64,000 bases of DNA from Leptodactylus fallax (GCA_947044405.1 CAMRHE010000457.1:1-64000); one strand, 5' to 3'; counted from the stretch's first letter, positions 21,309 to 33,671 are shown. Made by a program: numbers and translations. The notes: generated by a model not told the origin, from the letters alone.

Positions 21309-21649
21309 ATACAGATTGACATTACAATCAACGATTTAGGACTCTAACCTCTGACTGAGCTGTGGGCTAGGACTCTTTGAACAACCGGTTTCCTTACGGA
21401 CAGAGAAGGGTCTGAGCTGAGGTTCCTGAGAGGGAAGTTGGAAATGTCTAATGCTCTACAACACATAGAGTTTCATTCTTTTCAGATATTGTACTGTTTG
21501 AATTAGATTATGGGACAGGGCAAAACCAAATTTTCAAAGATGTTGTAGGGATTTCATTTTTTGTTACTGTTTTCCATTTTTGCATTTTTCTTAAAGTTCA
21601 CTAAAGAGTTTTCTGGAGGTTGGGATCTCTTTATCCGTACAAAAGACTT

Positions 21650-21731
21650 CGCTGTGAACAGGATTTGAACCTGTGTGGGGAGACCCCATTGGATTTCGAG
21701 TCCAATGCCTTAACCACTCGGCCATCACAGC
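21650..21731 (-). tRNA. tRNA-Ser(CGA), last gene of unit 3
   Basis: Anticodon CGA. All stems pair apart from one change near position 26. The left flank is of the type usually seen beside UGA genes, while the right flank is the long spacer, which suggests a past exchange between gene types. Confidence 0.9.
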
Positions 21732-22708
21732 ATATCCGGGTCTAAACGTATCAGGTGTGGTTTGGAAAGTACAGTATAGGGTGCTTGGGGGAAATATGGA
21801 GTTGAGCTATCTGTTTCTGGTCCTCTATTACAAGCCATACAACTGTTGGAAAGGCCTCTGGCTGAAGGTGCTTGGCTGACAGACAGAGACAGGTATGGTC
21901 ACTTACAGGCCATCCTATCACGTGACTGGGGTGTGGTTTTCAGGGGTCAACTCACACCATTCACACAGGCTGCAAATTGAGCATAAATTGCACCCCAACT
22001 CAGTCCACACACCCCATATACACTCTGCTGGAACCCCTTACTGGATTCAGAATAGGGAGCAATAGGAATCCCAGACACACAATACTGCATCCAGCAGTCA
22101 GATGCAAAAACACACTTCAAAAAGGTAATGGGTTCATAGAGCAAACGCAACGTATCCTTAAATTTAACAATTTAATACCTAAAGGGTTCAGTGCTCTATA
22201 TCTAAAAAGAAAAGGCAAGTAAAAGAGGACAAACAAGCAAACAGCTCTAAACAGAACAGGAGAAAAACTGAAAAAAATCTGATACTTAGAGTTCTTTGTT
22301 TCCAGGAAGCTTGGAGGAGAAATATGGCCGACATCCAGCTTTGTCAGCTGACTTCCAGAGATGTGACATGTGTTGCTGGAATTTTCAATCTCTTCTGGCT
22401 TGTGCTGAGCCACACCTCTGACAAGGATACCCTATCTCTCACTCCCTGAGGTGGTGGATGAACAACTCATCTTCATCTGCAAAAGATGAATGTTCTATCT
22501 TGGCCTTGGAGAGCTGTGTCTCTGAGGTTTACTCTGGTCACGACTTCTCCCCTCCCTCTGCATCCCTGACCAGTTTGGTTAACTACAACTAGTCATAAAG
22601 CAATAACATCCTTTTCCTTGGACATCTGTTTTTGGGCTGCAGGAAGTTAATGGTCTTAACGCTGACCACTCTTCTGACCTTGCTTGTATACACTCATCGC
22701 AATGTAGT
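21732..22708. repeat. Long spacer of unit 3, left of ERV copy 2
   Basis: Same spacer family as 2304-3283. No gene seen. Confidence 0.75.
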
Positions 22709-22712
22709 ATAC

Positions 22713-23167
22713 TGTAAGGGTTAAAACATAATTTGTATTATATTCTATAACGCAGTATACAGAAGACACAGGGTGAAATGTTCTCCATGCAGACTAAATA
22801 GTTTAGAGATAGAATATAGTCTCTGGGTCTGGGAAGAATATCAACAGTTCTGCTGTTCTCAGAGATGTACCATTCTCAGGAAAGATAAGGAGAACATTTA
22901 GACTAGGTGAAAAGGAAACATCTGGGGTGATGGGAAACTGAACAACTTTGTCTGGTAACGGAACTGGAAAACCCATATATGTACATTGGTCACATGACTG
23001 TTGTGTAAACAACTTGCCTTTAAAACTTGTATGAACTATACAATAAACGAAATCATTCTTACTAGACTCCTGGGTGTGTCTGTAGTTTGCTTTCCCGAGC
23101 TCGTACCTGTTCTATATTTAATTAGGATTACGGTGACATCCATCCCGGGGGAACTTAACCCCTGACA
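22713..23167 (+). repeat. ERV copy 2, 5' LTR
   Basis: 455 bp, TGTAAGGG to CCTGACA. It carries a CTCTGGGTCTGG variant shared with copy 4. Confidence 0.9.
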
Positions 23168-23172
23168 GAAGT

Positions 23173-23190
23173 TGGCGCCTAACGTGGGGC
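23173..23190 (+). promoter_or_regulatory. Primer-binding site, one base changed
   Basis: TGGCGCCTAACGTGGGGC: the tRNA-Lys(CUU) match with one C-to-T change at position 8, also found in copy 4 but not in copies 1 and 3. Confidence 0.85.
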
Positions 23191-23957
23191 TCGAGATCGT
23201 CTGATGTGCAGCCGATAGAGTGCCGACCCACTCACCGATCGCCTTGAGGACGGGACCAGAGGACCTCAGATAGATAAAAACAGTACTGTGAGGTAAGACC
23301 TTATCTTGCCAATTAGTATATCTGAGGTTCCTGTGCGTCTATTCTCTGTATCGATGAGTGAGGTAAGCTCCTGCATGTTTATATGACATCTCGATGCCAA
23401 TTAAATAGTTCCGAAGAACCTAAAAGGCACATGTCACCTGTAAATGATGTGGAAATTGTTTTCTTTGCTTTTTGTCTTACCTGTCTACTGATGTTTGCAT
23501 GTTACCTGTGTTATAAGATACATGAGGCTGCAAAGAATGGGGAAAAGTTCTCTGTTCTTAACCCCTAGAGTCTAGAGTTGCGGACAAGGTTCGGAACTGA
23601 GAAGCACTGAGTGATTGAAAAGTCCTTGTTTTGGAACACTAGCCTCCAGCCGTGCCTGGACGGTCAAGGTCGAATGGGACCTGAGTAGTAGCACGAAGGA
23701 CTTAGTAGAATCCGTGCGAAGAAGTGCGTGCAGTGATTTGGGAGTGTTTTGGTAAGGGGACACAGGCAGAAAGTTGAGCCTGTGGAAGCCATTAGGCATT
23801 GCCCTGAGCACTACTCCTGAGCTTGCACAAGTAGTTCATAGAAGACAGAAGAGTCTGTCTGGGAGTTCTCACTAAGTAGTCATAACTGACCCTCTATTGT
23901 CTCAAAGGTTGCCCTAGAGGAGTGAGAAGCTCACTGGCTGATTAGCTACCAGCCAAG
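23191..23957 (+). other. ERV copy 2 leader region
   Basis: Matches 6750-7516, including the small membrane-helix frame at 23383-23568, identical in sequence to that of copy 1. Confidence 0.6.
23383..23568 (+). CDS. 61-codon leader ORF, copy 2
   Basis: Same peptide as at 6942-7127, with one hydrophobic segment. Function unknown. Confidence 0.35.
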   Translation: MTSRCQLNSSEEPKRHMSPVNDVEIVFFAFCLTCLLMFACYLCYKIHEAAKNGEKFSVLNP

Positions 23958-24197
23958 ATGGGGATGGGACCCTCTAAGATATGGTACACCCCATGTGAAC
24001 TAATAGAAATAGGGGAAGGGAAAGAAGTAGCCGCACAGGTAAAGAAAATTCTGAAAAAGGCAGGAATACACCAGACTGGGTTAGTAGACAGTAGATTTTG
24101 GGATCAGTGGAGATTAGACCATGCAGGATTGATTCAAGATAATAAGTTGCAAAGAGGCATATATGCCCTGATAGAAGGAAGCAATAGAATAGGATAA
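23958..24197 (+). pseudogene. Truncated gag (matrix start), copy 2
   Basis: 79 codons from MGMGPS to a stop. It shows the uninterrupted form of the site where Tc1 landed in copy 1. Far shorter than a normal Gag. Confidence 0.7.
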
Positions 24198-24409
24198 GGG
24201 GTGATAGTTCAGGAAATAATGAATCACCCCCACCTCACTCCGAGAATCAGGCTTGAAGGGAGACATCACCCTTCTCAGTATTATTGTTTAATATAACCCA
24301 TCTTATCTCCCAGTTCTGTATGAAATATTACTTACTTTAACAAAATACTCAGAGAATCTGATATAGTGCAAAGAGAAAAACTGTCCACCATCGGTATGAT
24401 GTTTATTGG

Positions 24410-24453
<44 letters not shown>

Positions 24454-25178
24454 AACCTGTATTTGTAATATTTATTCTGTTCATATCAATGCCAGGATTC
24501 AACTTTTATGCTTTTTGTAAAATTAAATCCGCTTTCAGGAAATGTCCCCTAAAAAAAAAGAAACTAGGATATTGTGATGTTCCACAGGGGTTCAACTTTT
24601 GGTTGGAATCCAGTGAAGAAAATTCTAAAGTCTGTGGGGTTTGGGAAATATTTGAAAATTGTACAAAAATAGTAATATGTAAGTTTGGTGTCAGTATTAA
24701 CTGCTATCTGCTTGAATTGTATTCCTGTATTCTGTTGTAGAGCTCTGCAGATGTTCTGCAGGGAATAACCAAAACATTAATTGACTGCCAAGTAGCTCCA
24801 AGGACGTTGTATCTGATGTGATGGGCACGCAGAAAATCACAAGCTGAAGATGATACTGTGTTACCCAGTAATGTTACATGTCAATTATTACAAAGTGAAA
24901 CTTGGCTTTGGGCCTCCGGGGTCCGCAGCCTGTGTATGATGACTATTTATGCCCAAAGGGAAAATATTTTGATAAAAGTGTTAGCCTAAGGTTAAATGGA
25001 AAAGTAAGGTACAATGACAATATATATGTGTATAATATTGTGTAATATATATGTGTAAAATATTCAAGAAAATACTCAAGCATATGAAATTATGTCTTGT
25101 ACTATGTTATGTGAATTTATTGTCTTGCCTGTTATCACCTGAAGTAAGGTATCTGCTAAAAGAGAGAAAGGTGAATCA
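24198..25178 (+). other. ERV copy 2, degenerate gag interior
   Basis: No substantial frame beyond short unassigned ones. (TA)n tract at about 24411-24451, longer than in copy 1. Confidence 0.55.
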
Positions 25179-25559
25179 GTGGAAGCTTATTATGGAAGAC
25201 TTCTCACTAAAACGGTGGATGCTTTAGATCAAACTGATCCTGTAGAAACCTCATTTCAGGATAGCAGGATACTCACTAAGTATTTAGTCTCCGACACATC
25301 AGATAGCATTCTTGGTACAGATGTGATGGGAGTATTAGGTTGTAACATCATGTTGCATCCATCAGGAGAAGCATATGGAAAAGTCACACATACTAACCAT
25401 GAGATTTTGTGTTTGTTATCTGCTGAGTTAAGTACACCAAGTTGTATTTTTGTCCTTACTGAAGAAGAAAATGTACTGTTAGCCCAAGTGCCAACAGCAT
25501 TATGGGCAACTGGGAAAACAGATTTAGGTAAATTGGATGTACCCCCCCTGTTATGGTGA
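25179..25559 (+). pseudogene. Capsid/protease junction ORF, copy 2
   Basis: As at 10380-10760, with a few substitutions (for example G-to-D near residue 28 and V-to-G near residue 67). It shares the deletion and the C7 frameshift. Confidence 0.65.
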
Positions 25560-26671
25560 CCCTGACACCTGGAGCCCAGCCACCTAGGATTAAACAATAT
25601 CCTCTGACTCATGCCCAAGAAGATGCCATAGCAGTAACAATAGTGGAATTAGTGAAAGCAGAGGAATGTACTTCTGTAGCTAACACTCCTCTTTCCCCAG
25701 TTAAAAAGAAGAGCAAAAACACGTACACGTACAGACACGTACCGTATGGTTCATGATCTCAGGGAATTGAACAAAGTGACATTACTTGAAACACCTGTAA
25801 TGCCCAATCCACATACCCTGTTATCAGCTGTCCCTACTGGAACCACTTATTACAGCGCTATAGATCTTTGCAATGTTTTTTTTTTTCTCTTTTTTTTTTC
25901 GTACCTTTGCACCCCGATTGCCAGTATTTGTTTGCATTCACATTTAGGGGAAAACAGTACACCTGGACAGTACTACCACAAGGGGCGCAAAACAGTCCTA
26001 ACCAATTTACAAGATGTCTCACACTTATCATGAGTACTTGGTATTTTCCACATGATGATGTCATTTTGTTACAATATGTTGATGACCTTCTTCTTTATGC
26101 TCCAGACAAACCAACCTGTGAAGCAGCGACCATCATCCTGTTGTGTTTCCTCTGCCAGAATGGCTGCAAGGCCAGCAAGGATAAGTTGCAATTTTGCAAA
26201 CAACAAGTGGTATTTCTAGGACACTGTCTCGGCCAAGGTACCAAGCACCTGTCAGATGAGAGGACTAAGGTGGTGAGAGACCTGCAGGTGCCAACCTCTC
26301 ATGCTCAGCTACGTACCTTCTTGGGATTGGTATCCTACTGTAGGCCATGGATCAGATCTGCATCTCTGACCATGCAACCTCTGTATGATTGCCTTTCCTC
26401 AAAACCATTCAACCTCACGTCTGAGGCCTTGGATGCGTTTTACCAGCTGAAGTTGCAGATAGTCAGTGCTCCGGCCCTAGGCCTACCTGACTATCAGAAA
26501 CCTTTTCAGCTCTACGTGACTGAGATGATGGGACATGCAACTGCAGTTCTCACACAACAACACGGGGATAAGAAATGCCCGGTAGCCTATTACAGCTCAC
26601 GGTTAGACGCTGTAAGCCAGGGGGACACCCTCCTGTGTGCGGGTTGTCCTCTCGGTACAAGCATTGCTTGA
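25553..26671 (+). pseudogene. ERV reverse transcriptase, broken (copy 2)
   Basis: Three overlapping frames cover RT. A private rearrangement replaces the GEPD stretch with ACGTACACGTACAGACACGT near 25719-25741. The poly-T pair is T11 and T10. The active site reads YVDDLLLY, one Leu codon more than in copies 1 and 3. Confidence 0.85.
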
Positions 26672-27686
26672 TAAGAGCTCAGACATTGTCCTAGATCATT
26701 TATTGGTTGTGTGTACACCTCATGACATCCATGCTATCCTCACACAAGTAGACAAACGTCACCTTTCTTTGGCACGGCAGAGCAAACTGGAATTTGCTCT
26801 GCAGTCCTCCTCAAACATCTCTTTTCAACGCTGTTTAACTTTGAATCCTGCAACTCTTCTTCCTGTAGGAGTTCATGATTCAGAAGGGGGAGTGGAAGAT
26901 GAGTTATTTTTAAACTCTCTCTCTGAAGAAGAACTGTTTGACAGCCAGCATGAGCATGATTGCGTGGCTCTTATGTCACAGGAAACAGTGGGATTTGACC
27001 ATGTCACAGATGTGCCATTACAAAATCCTGATTATGAGATGTTTGTGGACGGCTCAAGGTATCTGACAGATGAAGGCAAATTTGTTACAGGGTATGCTGT
27101 AGTCACTGAACATGACATCATAGTCCAAGAGGCTCTTCCACCACACATGTCAGCCCAAGAAGCTGAGCTTAAAGCCCTTATGGAGGCTTGTAAGGTAGCC
27201 AAAGGTAGAACAGCCAACATATACACTGACTCCAGGTATGCTTTTGGCATTGCACATGATTATGGTCCGATATGGAGGGCAAGGAACTTCCTAACGGCCC
27301 AGGGCAAGCCAATTAAAGATGGAGATGTGGTAAGTCGACTGATGGAGGCCATACTGCTCCCAAAGCAGCTGGCAATCGTGAAAGTCAGAGCTCACGCAAA
27401 AGGAAGGGACCCTGAAAGCCGTGGAAATGAGAGAGCTGACATAGCAGCCAAGGCTGCAGCACTACTGGCCAGAAGGGGTCCCAACCAGGTGAGCAAAATG
27501 GACATTGACCTAGCAGACCCAGTAGGGCTGTACTCAAAGGTCACCAGTGTGGAAACTGAAAGATGGAAGAAAGCAGGTGCTACAGAAGGTGATGGTATGT
27601 GGAAAATGGGGGATCGATTATGTCTGCCCGCAGCAGTCTACCCCCAGATGGCTGGCTTGGCCCACGGTAAGGTGCATGCCTCTTGA
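26637..27686 (+). pseudogene. ERV RT connection and RNase H (copy 2)
   Basis: 349 codons with the same acidic residues and the same terminal UGA as 11828-12877; one R-to-K change near residue 40. Confidence 0.9.
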
Positions 27687-27692
27687 AATGCC

Positions 27693-28583
27693 ATGGAGTC
27701 AGTAGTGGGTAAATTATGGTTTGCCCCAGGTTTTGGAAGAGCTGCTAGTAACCACGTAAAAGCATGTCACATATGTGCTCTACACAACCCAGGACAGGTA
27801 GTTAAAACACTCACCAAGTGTACACCAAAATCCCTGTACCCATTTCAGAGGATACAGATAGATTACATACAGTTGCCTAAGTCTGCAACATACGAGTATG
27901 TATTGATCTGTGTGGATTTGTTTTCAGGATGGCCTGAGGCCTACCCTGTGAGCAAAGCAACCGCACAAGCAACTGCCAAGAAATTGATGTCTGAACTTGT
28001 GTGTAGGTTTGGAGTGCCCGAGGTGATTGAGTCTGACAGAGGTATGCATTTCACAGGTGAGATAATGAAAGAAATAATGTCTGCACTAGGGATTGAGCAA
28101 GCTTTTCACACACCCTACCATCCTCAGAGTTCAGGCAAGGTGGAGAGGCTGAATGGTACACTTAAGTGGAAGATTCAGAAAGCCATGGCAGAGACAGGAA
28201 AGCCTTGGCCTGAATGCCTGTCTTTAGCCTTATATTCAGTAAGAACTACTCCTAACAGGAGGACAGGGTTGTCACCATTTGAAATATTGTTTGGAAGTGC
28301 ACCTAAAACAGGATTGTACTTCCCTCAGACATTACAGCTTAACTATGACAGTATTGCCAGCTATGTACAAAATTTGTGTCAAAAACTGAAAGAAACACAT
28401 AAACAAGTGTTCTCTTCTATTCCAGACCCTTCTGATTTTTCAGGAACGCATAGCTTGCAGCCTGGTGATTGGGTAGTCGCGAAAAGACACTCCAGGAAAT
28501 CTCTTGAACCCAGATATGATGGCCCCTTCCAGATACTGCTGACAACTGCCACCTCAGTAAAGTTGGAGGGAAAATCTACCTGA
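27693..28583 (+). pseudogene. ERV integrase (copy 2)
   Basis: 296 codons, catalytic D57, D115 and E151 present. One T-to-M change sits two residues after the second aspartate (ESDRGM). No env follows. Confidence 0.9.
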
Positions 28584-28753
28584 ATACACGCTTCACATTG
28601 CAAGAAAGTTGAAGCGCTGAGAAGGAAATGGAATACAGTTAACCAATATATAAGATAGGATGTTATTTTTAACCTCTTCAATGGAGAATCCATCAAAGAT
28701 GACACACAAACAGTGTGAAGGTATTCATTGAACTTGATTAAAAATAAATTCCT

Positions 28754-28765
28754 AAAATGGGGGAA
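28754..28765 (+). promoter_or_regulatory. Polypurine tract, copy 2
   Basis: AAAATGGGGGAA just before the 3' LTR. Confidence 0.8.
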
Positions 28766-28766
28766 T

Positions 28767-29221
28767 TGTAAGGGTTAAAACATAATTTGTATTATATTCT
28801 ATAACGCAGTATACAGAAGACACAGGTTGAAATGTTCTCCATGCAGACTAAATAGTTTAGAGATAGAATATAGTCTCAGGGTCTGGGAAGAATATCAACA
28901 GTTCTGCTGTTCTCAGAGATGTACCATTCTCAGGAAAGATAAGGAGAACATTTAGACTAGGTGAAAAGGAAACATCTGGGGTGATGGGAAACTGAACAAC
29001 TTTGTCTGGTAACGGAACTGGAAAACCCATATATGTACATTGGTCACATGACTGTTGTGTAAACAACTTGCCTTTAAAACTTGTATGAACTATACAATAA
29101 ACGAAATCATTCTTACTAGACTCCTGGGCGTGTCTGTAGTTTGCTTTCCCGAGCTCGTACCTGTTCCATATTTAATTAGGATTACGGTGACATCCATCCC
29201 GGGGGAACTTAACCCCCGACA
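28767..29221 (+). repeat. ERV copy 2, 3' LTR
   Basis: 455 bp, ends CCCCCGACA before ATAC. Confidence 0.9.
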
Positions 29222-29225
29222 ATAC

Positions 29226-29752
29226 TAATAACACATGCTTAAAGAATACATTCACTAAGGAGATATATGTAAGGATATATATATGTATTTAAATAATATG
29301 ACTAAATAATAGTACATACACAAATGGGCTTCTTTCATCGCAGGTATTATCTTTGGTTCAGGAGAAGGGGCAGGGAAGTAGTCAGTCTCTTGGAGCATTG
29401 AAATGCAGATTTTGCAGATATTGCTCAGAGTTGAAACAGTTTTTGCTTCTTTAATTGTTTCTGCCAACACACTCTAAAATTCGTTTTTGATGAACCTTTA
29501 ATAGCGAGGTTTAATGTTTTTGAAGATCAAACGCTTTCTTGGGGATGGGATTCGAACCTGTGCGGGGAAAGATTCCTTCCTTTAAGATTTCATGCTGCTT
29601 TGATTGGATTATGGGTCGGGGTAAGAGCAAAGAGGCAGAGATTAAGGACTTTTTTTTTTTTTTTTTTACACCGGTCTGCATTTTCTCACTCCTAAAGTCA
29701 ACTTTATTTTGCTTTCTAGAAGGTCAGATCTCCTGCTACATTTAAAAAATTC
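29226..29752. repeat. Spacer remainder at start of unit 4
   Basis: Long-spacer continuation, relic block and poly-T tract near 29650-29667. No gene seen. Confidence 0.7.
29541..29571 (-). pseudogene. Truncated tRNA-Ser relic, unit 4
   Basis: Same remnant as at 147-177. Confidence 0.6.
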
Positions 29753-29834
29753 CGCTGTGACCAGGACTTGAACCTGTGCGGGGAGACCCTATTGGATTTC
29801 AAGTTCAACGCCTTAACCACTCGGCCATCACAGC
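29753..29834 (-). tRNA. tRNA-Ser(UGA), two stem mismatches
   Basis: Anticodon UGA. One anticodon-stem mismatch (TTGAA against TCCAA) and one T-stem end mismatch. Activity doubtful. Confidence 0.8.
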
Positions 29835-30220
29835 TCCCACACGTGCTTTGTTTTCTCAAGCGTCTTCTGGAATTTCTAGTTTTAGAGCTGGGGCTTTAAT
29901 CTAGATTTAGGACTCTAACTTCTGACTGAGCTGTGGGCTAGGACTTTTTGAACAACCGGTTGCCTTACGGACAGAGAAGTGTCTGAGCTGAGTTTCCTGA
30001 GAGGGAAGCTAGAAATGTCTAATGCTCTACAACACATAGAGTTTCATTCTTTTAAGATAGTGTACCGTTTGAATTGGATTCTGAGACAGGGCAGAACCAA
30101 ATTTTCAAAGATGTTGTAGGGATTTCCTTTTTTGTTACTGTTTTCCATTTTTGCATTTTTCTTAAAATTCACTAAAGAGTTTTCTGGAGGTTGGGATCTC
30201 TTTATCCGTACAAAAGACTT

Positions 30221-30302
30221 CACTGTGAACAGGATTTGAACCTGTGCAGAGAGACCCCATTGGATTTCAAGTCCAACGCCTTAACCACTCGGCCATCACA
30301 GC
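30221..30302 (-). tRNA. tRNA-Ser(UGA)
   Basis: Anticodon UGA; the 1-72 pair is G-U. Variable-arm change (CTCTGCAC). TTTT terminator. Confidence 0.88.
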
Positions 30303-30681
30303 TAACACTTTTGCTGTGTTTTTCTAAAACATCTTCTGGGATTTCTCGTTTAGAGCTTTAATCTACACTTAGAATTCTGTTTGTTGACTGAGCTGCGGTC
30401 TACGGCTCTTTGAACAACGGTTTGCCTTACGGACATAGACAAGTCTGATTTGAGGTTCCCGAGAGTTAAGTTGGAAATGCCTAATCCTCTACAACGCATA
30501 GAGTGTAATTGTTTTAAGAATGTATTCCGTTTGGATTGGATTATGGAATATTGTAGGACCAAAGTGCTGCTGATGAAGGGCTCTGCTTTTTTGTGACTGT
30601 TTTTCTTGCATTTTTCTTAAAGATAAAGTTCACTTTACAGTTTTCTGAAAGGTGGGATCTCTTTATATGTACAAAAGACTC

Positions 30682-30763
30682 CGCTGCGAACAGGATTTGA
30701 ACCTGTGCGGGAAGACCCCATTGGATTTCGAGTCCAACGACTTAACCACTCGGCCATCACAGC
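30682..30763 (-). tRNA. tRNA-Ser(CGA), last gene of unit 4
   Basis: Anticodon CGA, with the acceptor G-U wobble (5-68) shared by several CGA genes and one change near position 26. B-box intact. Confidence 0.9.
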
Positions 30764-32268
30764 ATATCCGGGTCTAAACGTATCAGGTGTGGTTTGGAAA
30801 GTACAGTATAGGGTGCTTGGGGGAAATATGGAGTTGAGCTATCTGTTTCTGGTCCTCTATTACAAGGCACACAACTGTTGGGTAGGCCTCTGGCTGAAGG
30901 TGCTTGGCTGACAGACAGAGACAGGTATGGTCACTTACAGGCCATCCTATCACGTGACTGGGGTGTGGTTTTCAGGGGTCAACTCACACCATTCACACAG
31001 GCTGCAAATTGAGCATAAATTGCACCCCAACTCAGTCCACACACCCCATATACACTCTGCTGGAACCCCTTACTGGATTCAGAATCGGGAGCAATAGGAA
31101 TCCCAGACATACAATACTGCATCCAGCAGCCAGATGCAAAAACACACTTCAAAAAGGTAATGGGTTCATAGAGCAAACGCAACGTATCCTTAAATTTAAC
31201 AATTTAATACCTAAAGGGTTCAGTGCTCTATATCTAAAAAGAAAAGGCAAGTAAAAGAGGACAAACAAGCAAACAGCTCTAAACAGAACAGGAGAAAAAC
31301 AGAAAAAATCTGCTACTTAGAGTTCTTTGTTTCCAGGAAGCTTGGAGGAGAGATATGGCCGACATCCAGCTTTGTCAGCTGACTTCCAGAGATGTGACAT
31401 GTGTTGCTGGAATTTTCAATCTCTTCTGGCTTGTGCTGAGCCACACCTCTGACAAGGATACTCTCTCTCTCATTCCCTGAGGTGGTGGATGAACAACTCA
31501 TCTTCATCTGCAAAAGATGAATGTTCTATCTTGGCCTTGGAGAGCTGTGTCTCTGAGGTTAACTCTGGTCATGACTTCTCCCCTCCCTCTGCATCCCTGA
31601 CCAGTTTGGTTAACTACAACTAGTCATAAAGCAATAACATCCTTTTCCTTGGACATCTGTTTTTGGGCTGCAGGAAGTTAATGGTCTTAACGCTGACCAC
31701 TCTTCTGACCTTGCTTGTATACACTCATAGCAATGTAGTATACTAATAACACATGCTTAAAGAATACATTCACTAAGGAGATATATGTAAGGATATATAT
31801 ATGTATTTAAATAATATGACTAAGTAATATTACATACACAAATGGGCTTTCATCGCAGGTATTATCTTTGGTTCAGGAGAAGGAGCAGGGAAGTAGTCAG
31901 TCTCTTGGGGCATTGAAATGCAGGTTTTGCAGATATTGTTCACAGCTGAAATAGTTTTTGCTTCTTTAATTGTTTCTGCCAACACACTCTAAAATTCGTT
32001 TTTGATGAAAATTTATTGGCGAGGTTTAATGTTTTTGAAGATCAAACGCTTTCTTGGGGATGGGATTCGAACCTGTGCGGGGAAAGATTCCTTCCTTTAA
32101 GATTTCATGCTGCTTTGATTGGATTATGGGTCGGGGTAAGAGCAAAGAGGCAGAGATTAAGGACTTTTTTTTTTTTTTTTTTTACACCGGTCTGCATTTT
32201 CTCACTCCTAAAGTCAACGTTATTTTGCTTTCTAGAAGGTCAGATTTCCTGCTACATTTAAAAGATTC
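30764..32268. repeat. Long spacer of unit 4 with empty ERV site
   Basis: Spacer family member, ATAC empty site at 31740-31743, followed by the relic block and a poly-T tract near 32166-32183. No gene seen. Confidence 0.75.
32056..32086 (-). pseudogene. Truncated tRNA-Ser relic, unit 5
   Basis: Same remnant as at 147-177. Confidence 0.6.
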
Positions 32269-32350
32269 CACTGTGAACAGGACTTGAACCTGTGCGGGAA
32301 GACCCCATTGGATTTCAAGTCCAACGCCTTAACCACTCGGCCATCACAGC
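32269..32350 (-). tRNA. tRNA-Ser(UGA)
   Basis: Anticodon UGA; G-U at pair 1-72. First gene of the longest cluster (seven genes). Confidence 0.9.
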
Positions 32351-32736
32351 TCCCACACGTGCTTGGTTTTCTCAAGCGTCTTCTGGAATTTCTAGTTTTA
32401 GAGCTGGGGCTTTAATCTAGATTTAGGACTCTAACTTCTGACTGAGCTGTGGGCTAGGACTTTTTGAACAACCGGTTGCCTTACGGACAGAGAAGTGTCT
32501 GAGTTGAGTTTCCTGAGAGGGAAGCTAGAAATGTATAATGCTCTACAACACATAGAGTTTCATTCTTTTAAGATAGTGTACCGTTTGAATTGGATTCTGG
32601 GACAGGGCAGAACCAAATTTTCAAAGTTGTTGTACGGATTCTCATTTTTGTTTCTGTTTTCCACTTTTGCATTTTTCTTAAAGTTCACTAAAGAGTTTTC
32701 TGGAGGTTGGAATCTCTTTATCCGTACAAAAGACTT

Positions 32737-32818
32737 CGCTGTGAACAGGATTTGAACCTGTGCAGGGAGACCCCATTGGATTTCAAGTCCAACGCCTTAA
32801 CCACTCGGCCATCACAGC
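32737..32818 (-). tRNA. tRNA-Ser(UGA)
   Basis: Anticodon UGA. All stems pair. The 5' flank holds a perfect 6-bp inverted repeat (CGCTTG / CAAGCG) around an AT-rich loop. Confidence 0.94.
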
Positions 32819-32827
32819 TCCCACACA

Positions 32828-32846
32828 CGCTTGTTTTTATCAAGCG
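32828..32846 (-). promoter_or_regulatory. Upstream inverted repeat of a tRNA gene
   Basis: CGCTTG, seven AT-rich bases, CAAGCG, lying about 10-28 bp upstream of the tRNA 5' end. The AT-rich loop sits where a TATA-like element would help place polymerase III. Imperfect versions occur beside many other genes of the array. Function is inferred only. Confidence 0.35.
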
Positions 32847-33204
32847 TCTTCTGGAATTCCTAGTTTTAGAGCTGGGGCTTTAATCTAGATTTAGGACTCT
32901 AACCTCTGACTGAGCTGTGGGCTAGGACTTTTTGAACAACCGGTTGCCTTACGGACAGAAAAGTGTCTGAGCTGAGGTTCCTGAGAGGGAAGTTGGAAAT
33001 GTCTAATGCTCTACAACACATACAGTTTCATTCTTTTCAGATATTGTACTGTTCGAATTAGATTATGGGACAGAGCAGAACCAAATTTTCAAAGATTTTG
33101 TAGGGATTTCCTTTTTTGTTACTGTTTTCCATTTTTGCATTTTTCTTAAAGTTCACTAAAGAGTTTTCTGGAGGTTGGGATCTCTTTATCCGTACAAAAT
33201 ACTT

Positions 33205-33286
33205 CGCTGTGAACAGGATTTGAACCTGTGCGGGGAGACCCCATTGGATTTCAAGTCCAACGCCTTAACCACTCGGCCATCACAGC
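33205..33286 (-). tRNA. tRNA-Ser(UGA)
   Basis: Matches the array consensus at every position I checked; terminator TTTT. Confidence 0.95.
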
Positions 33287-33671
33287 TCCCACACACGCTT
33301 GTTTTTATCATGCGTCTTCTGGAATTTCTAGTTTTAGAGCTGGGGCTTTAATCTAGATTTAGGACTCTAACCTCTGACTGAACTGTGGGCTAAGACTCTT
33401 TGAACAACCGGTTTCCTTACGGACAGAGAAGGGTCTGAGCTGAGGTTCCTGAGAGGGAAGTTGGAAATGTCTAATGCTCTACAACACATAGTTTCATTCT
33501 TTTCAGATATTGTACTGTTTGAATTAGATTATGGGACAAGGGCAGAACCAAATTTTCAAAGATGTTGTAGGGATTTCCTTTTTTGTTACTGTTTTCCATT
33601 TTTGCATTTTTCTTAAAGTTCACTAAAGAGTTTTCAGGAGGTTGGGATCTCTTTATCCGTACAAAAGACTT

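Larger units (their letters stand above)
16033..21333 (+). mobile_element. DIRS-type tyrosine-recombinase retrotransposon, copy 1
   Basis: About 5.3 kb inserted in an inter-tRNA spacer at CTAG-ATT-TAGG. The three bases ATT are found once at each edge (16030-16032, 21334-21336), without a longer target duplication, as expected for recombinase-mediated insertion. Inverted terminal repeats, an internal complementary region and gag, RT/RNase H and tyrosine recombinase regions are present, with no integrase. Frameshifts inactivate gag and the recombinase. Confidence 0.93.
22709..29225 (+). mobile_element. Class I endogenous retrovirus, copy 2
   Basis: Same structure, same ATAC flanks (22709-22712 and 29222-29225) and same surrounding spacer as copy 1, so it is a duplicate of one insertion. 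It has no Tc1. Several substitutions set it apart from copies 1 and 3, which are closer to each other. Confidence 0.9.
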
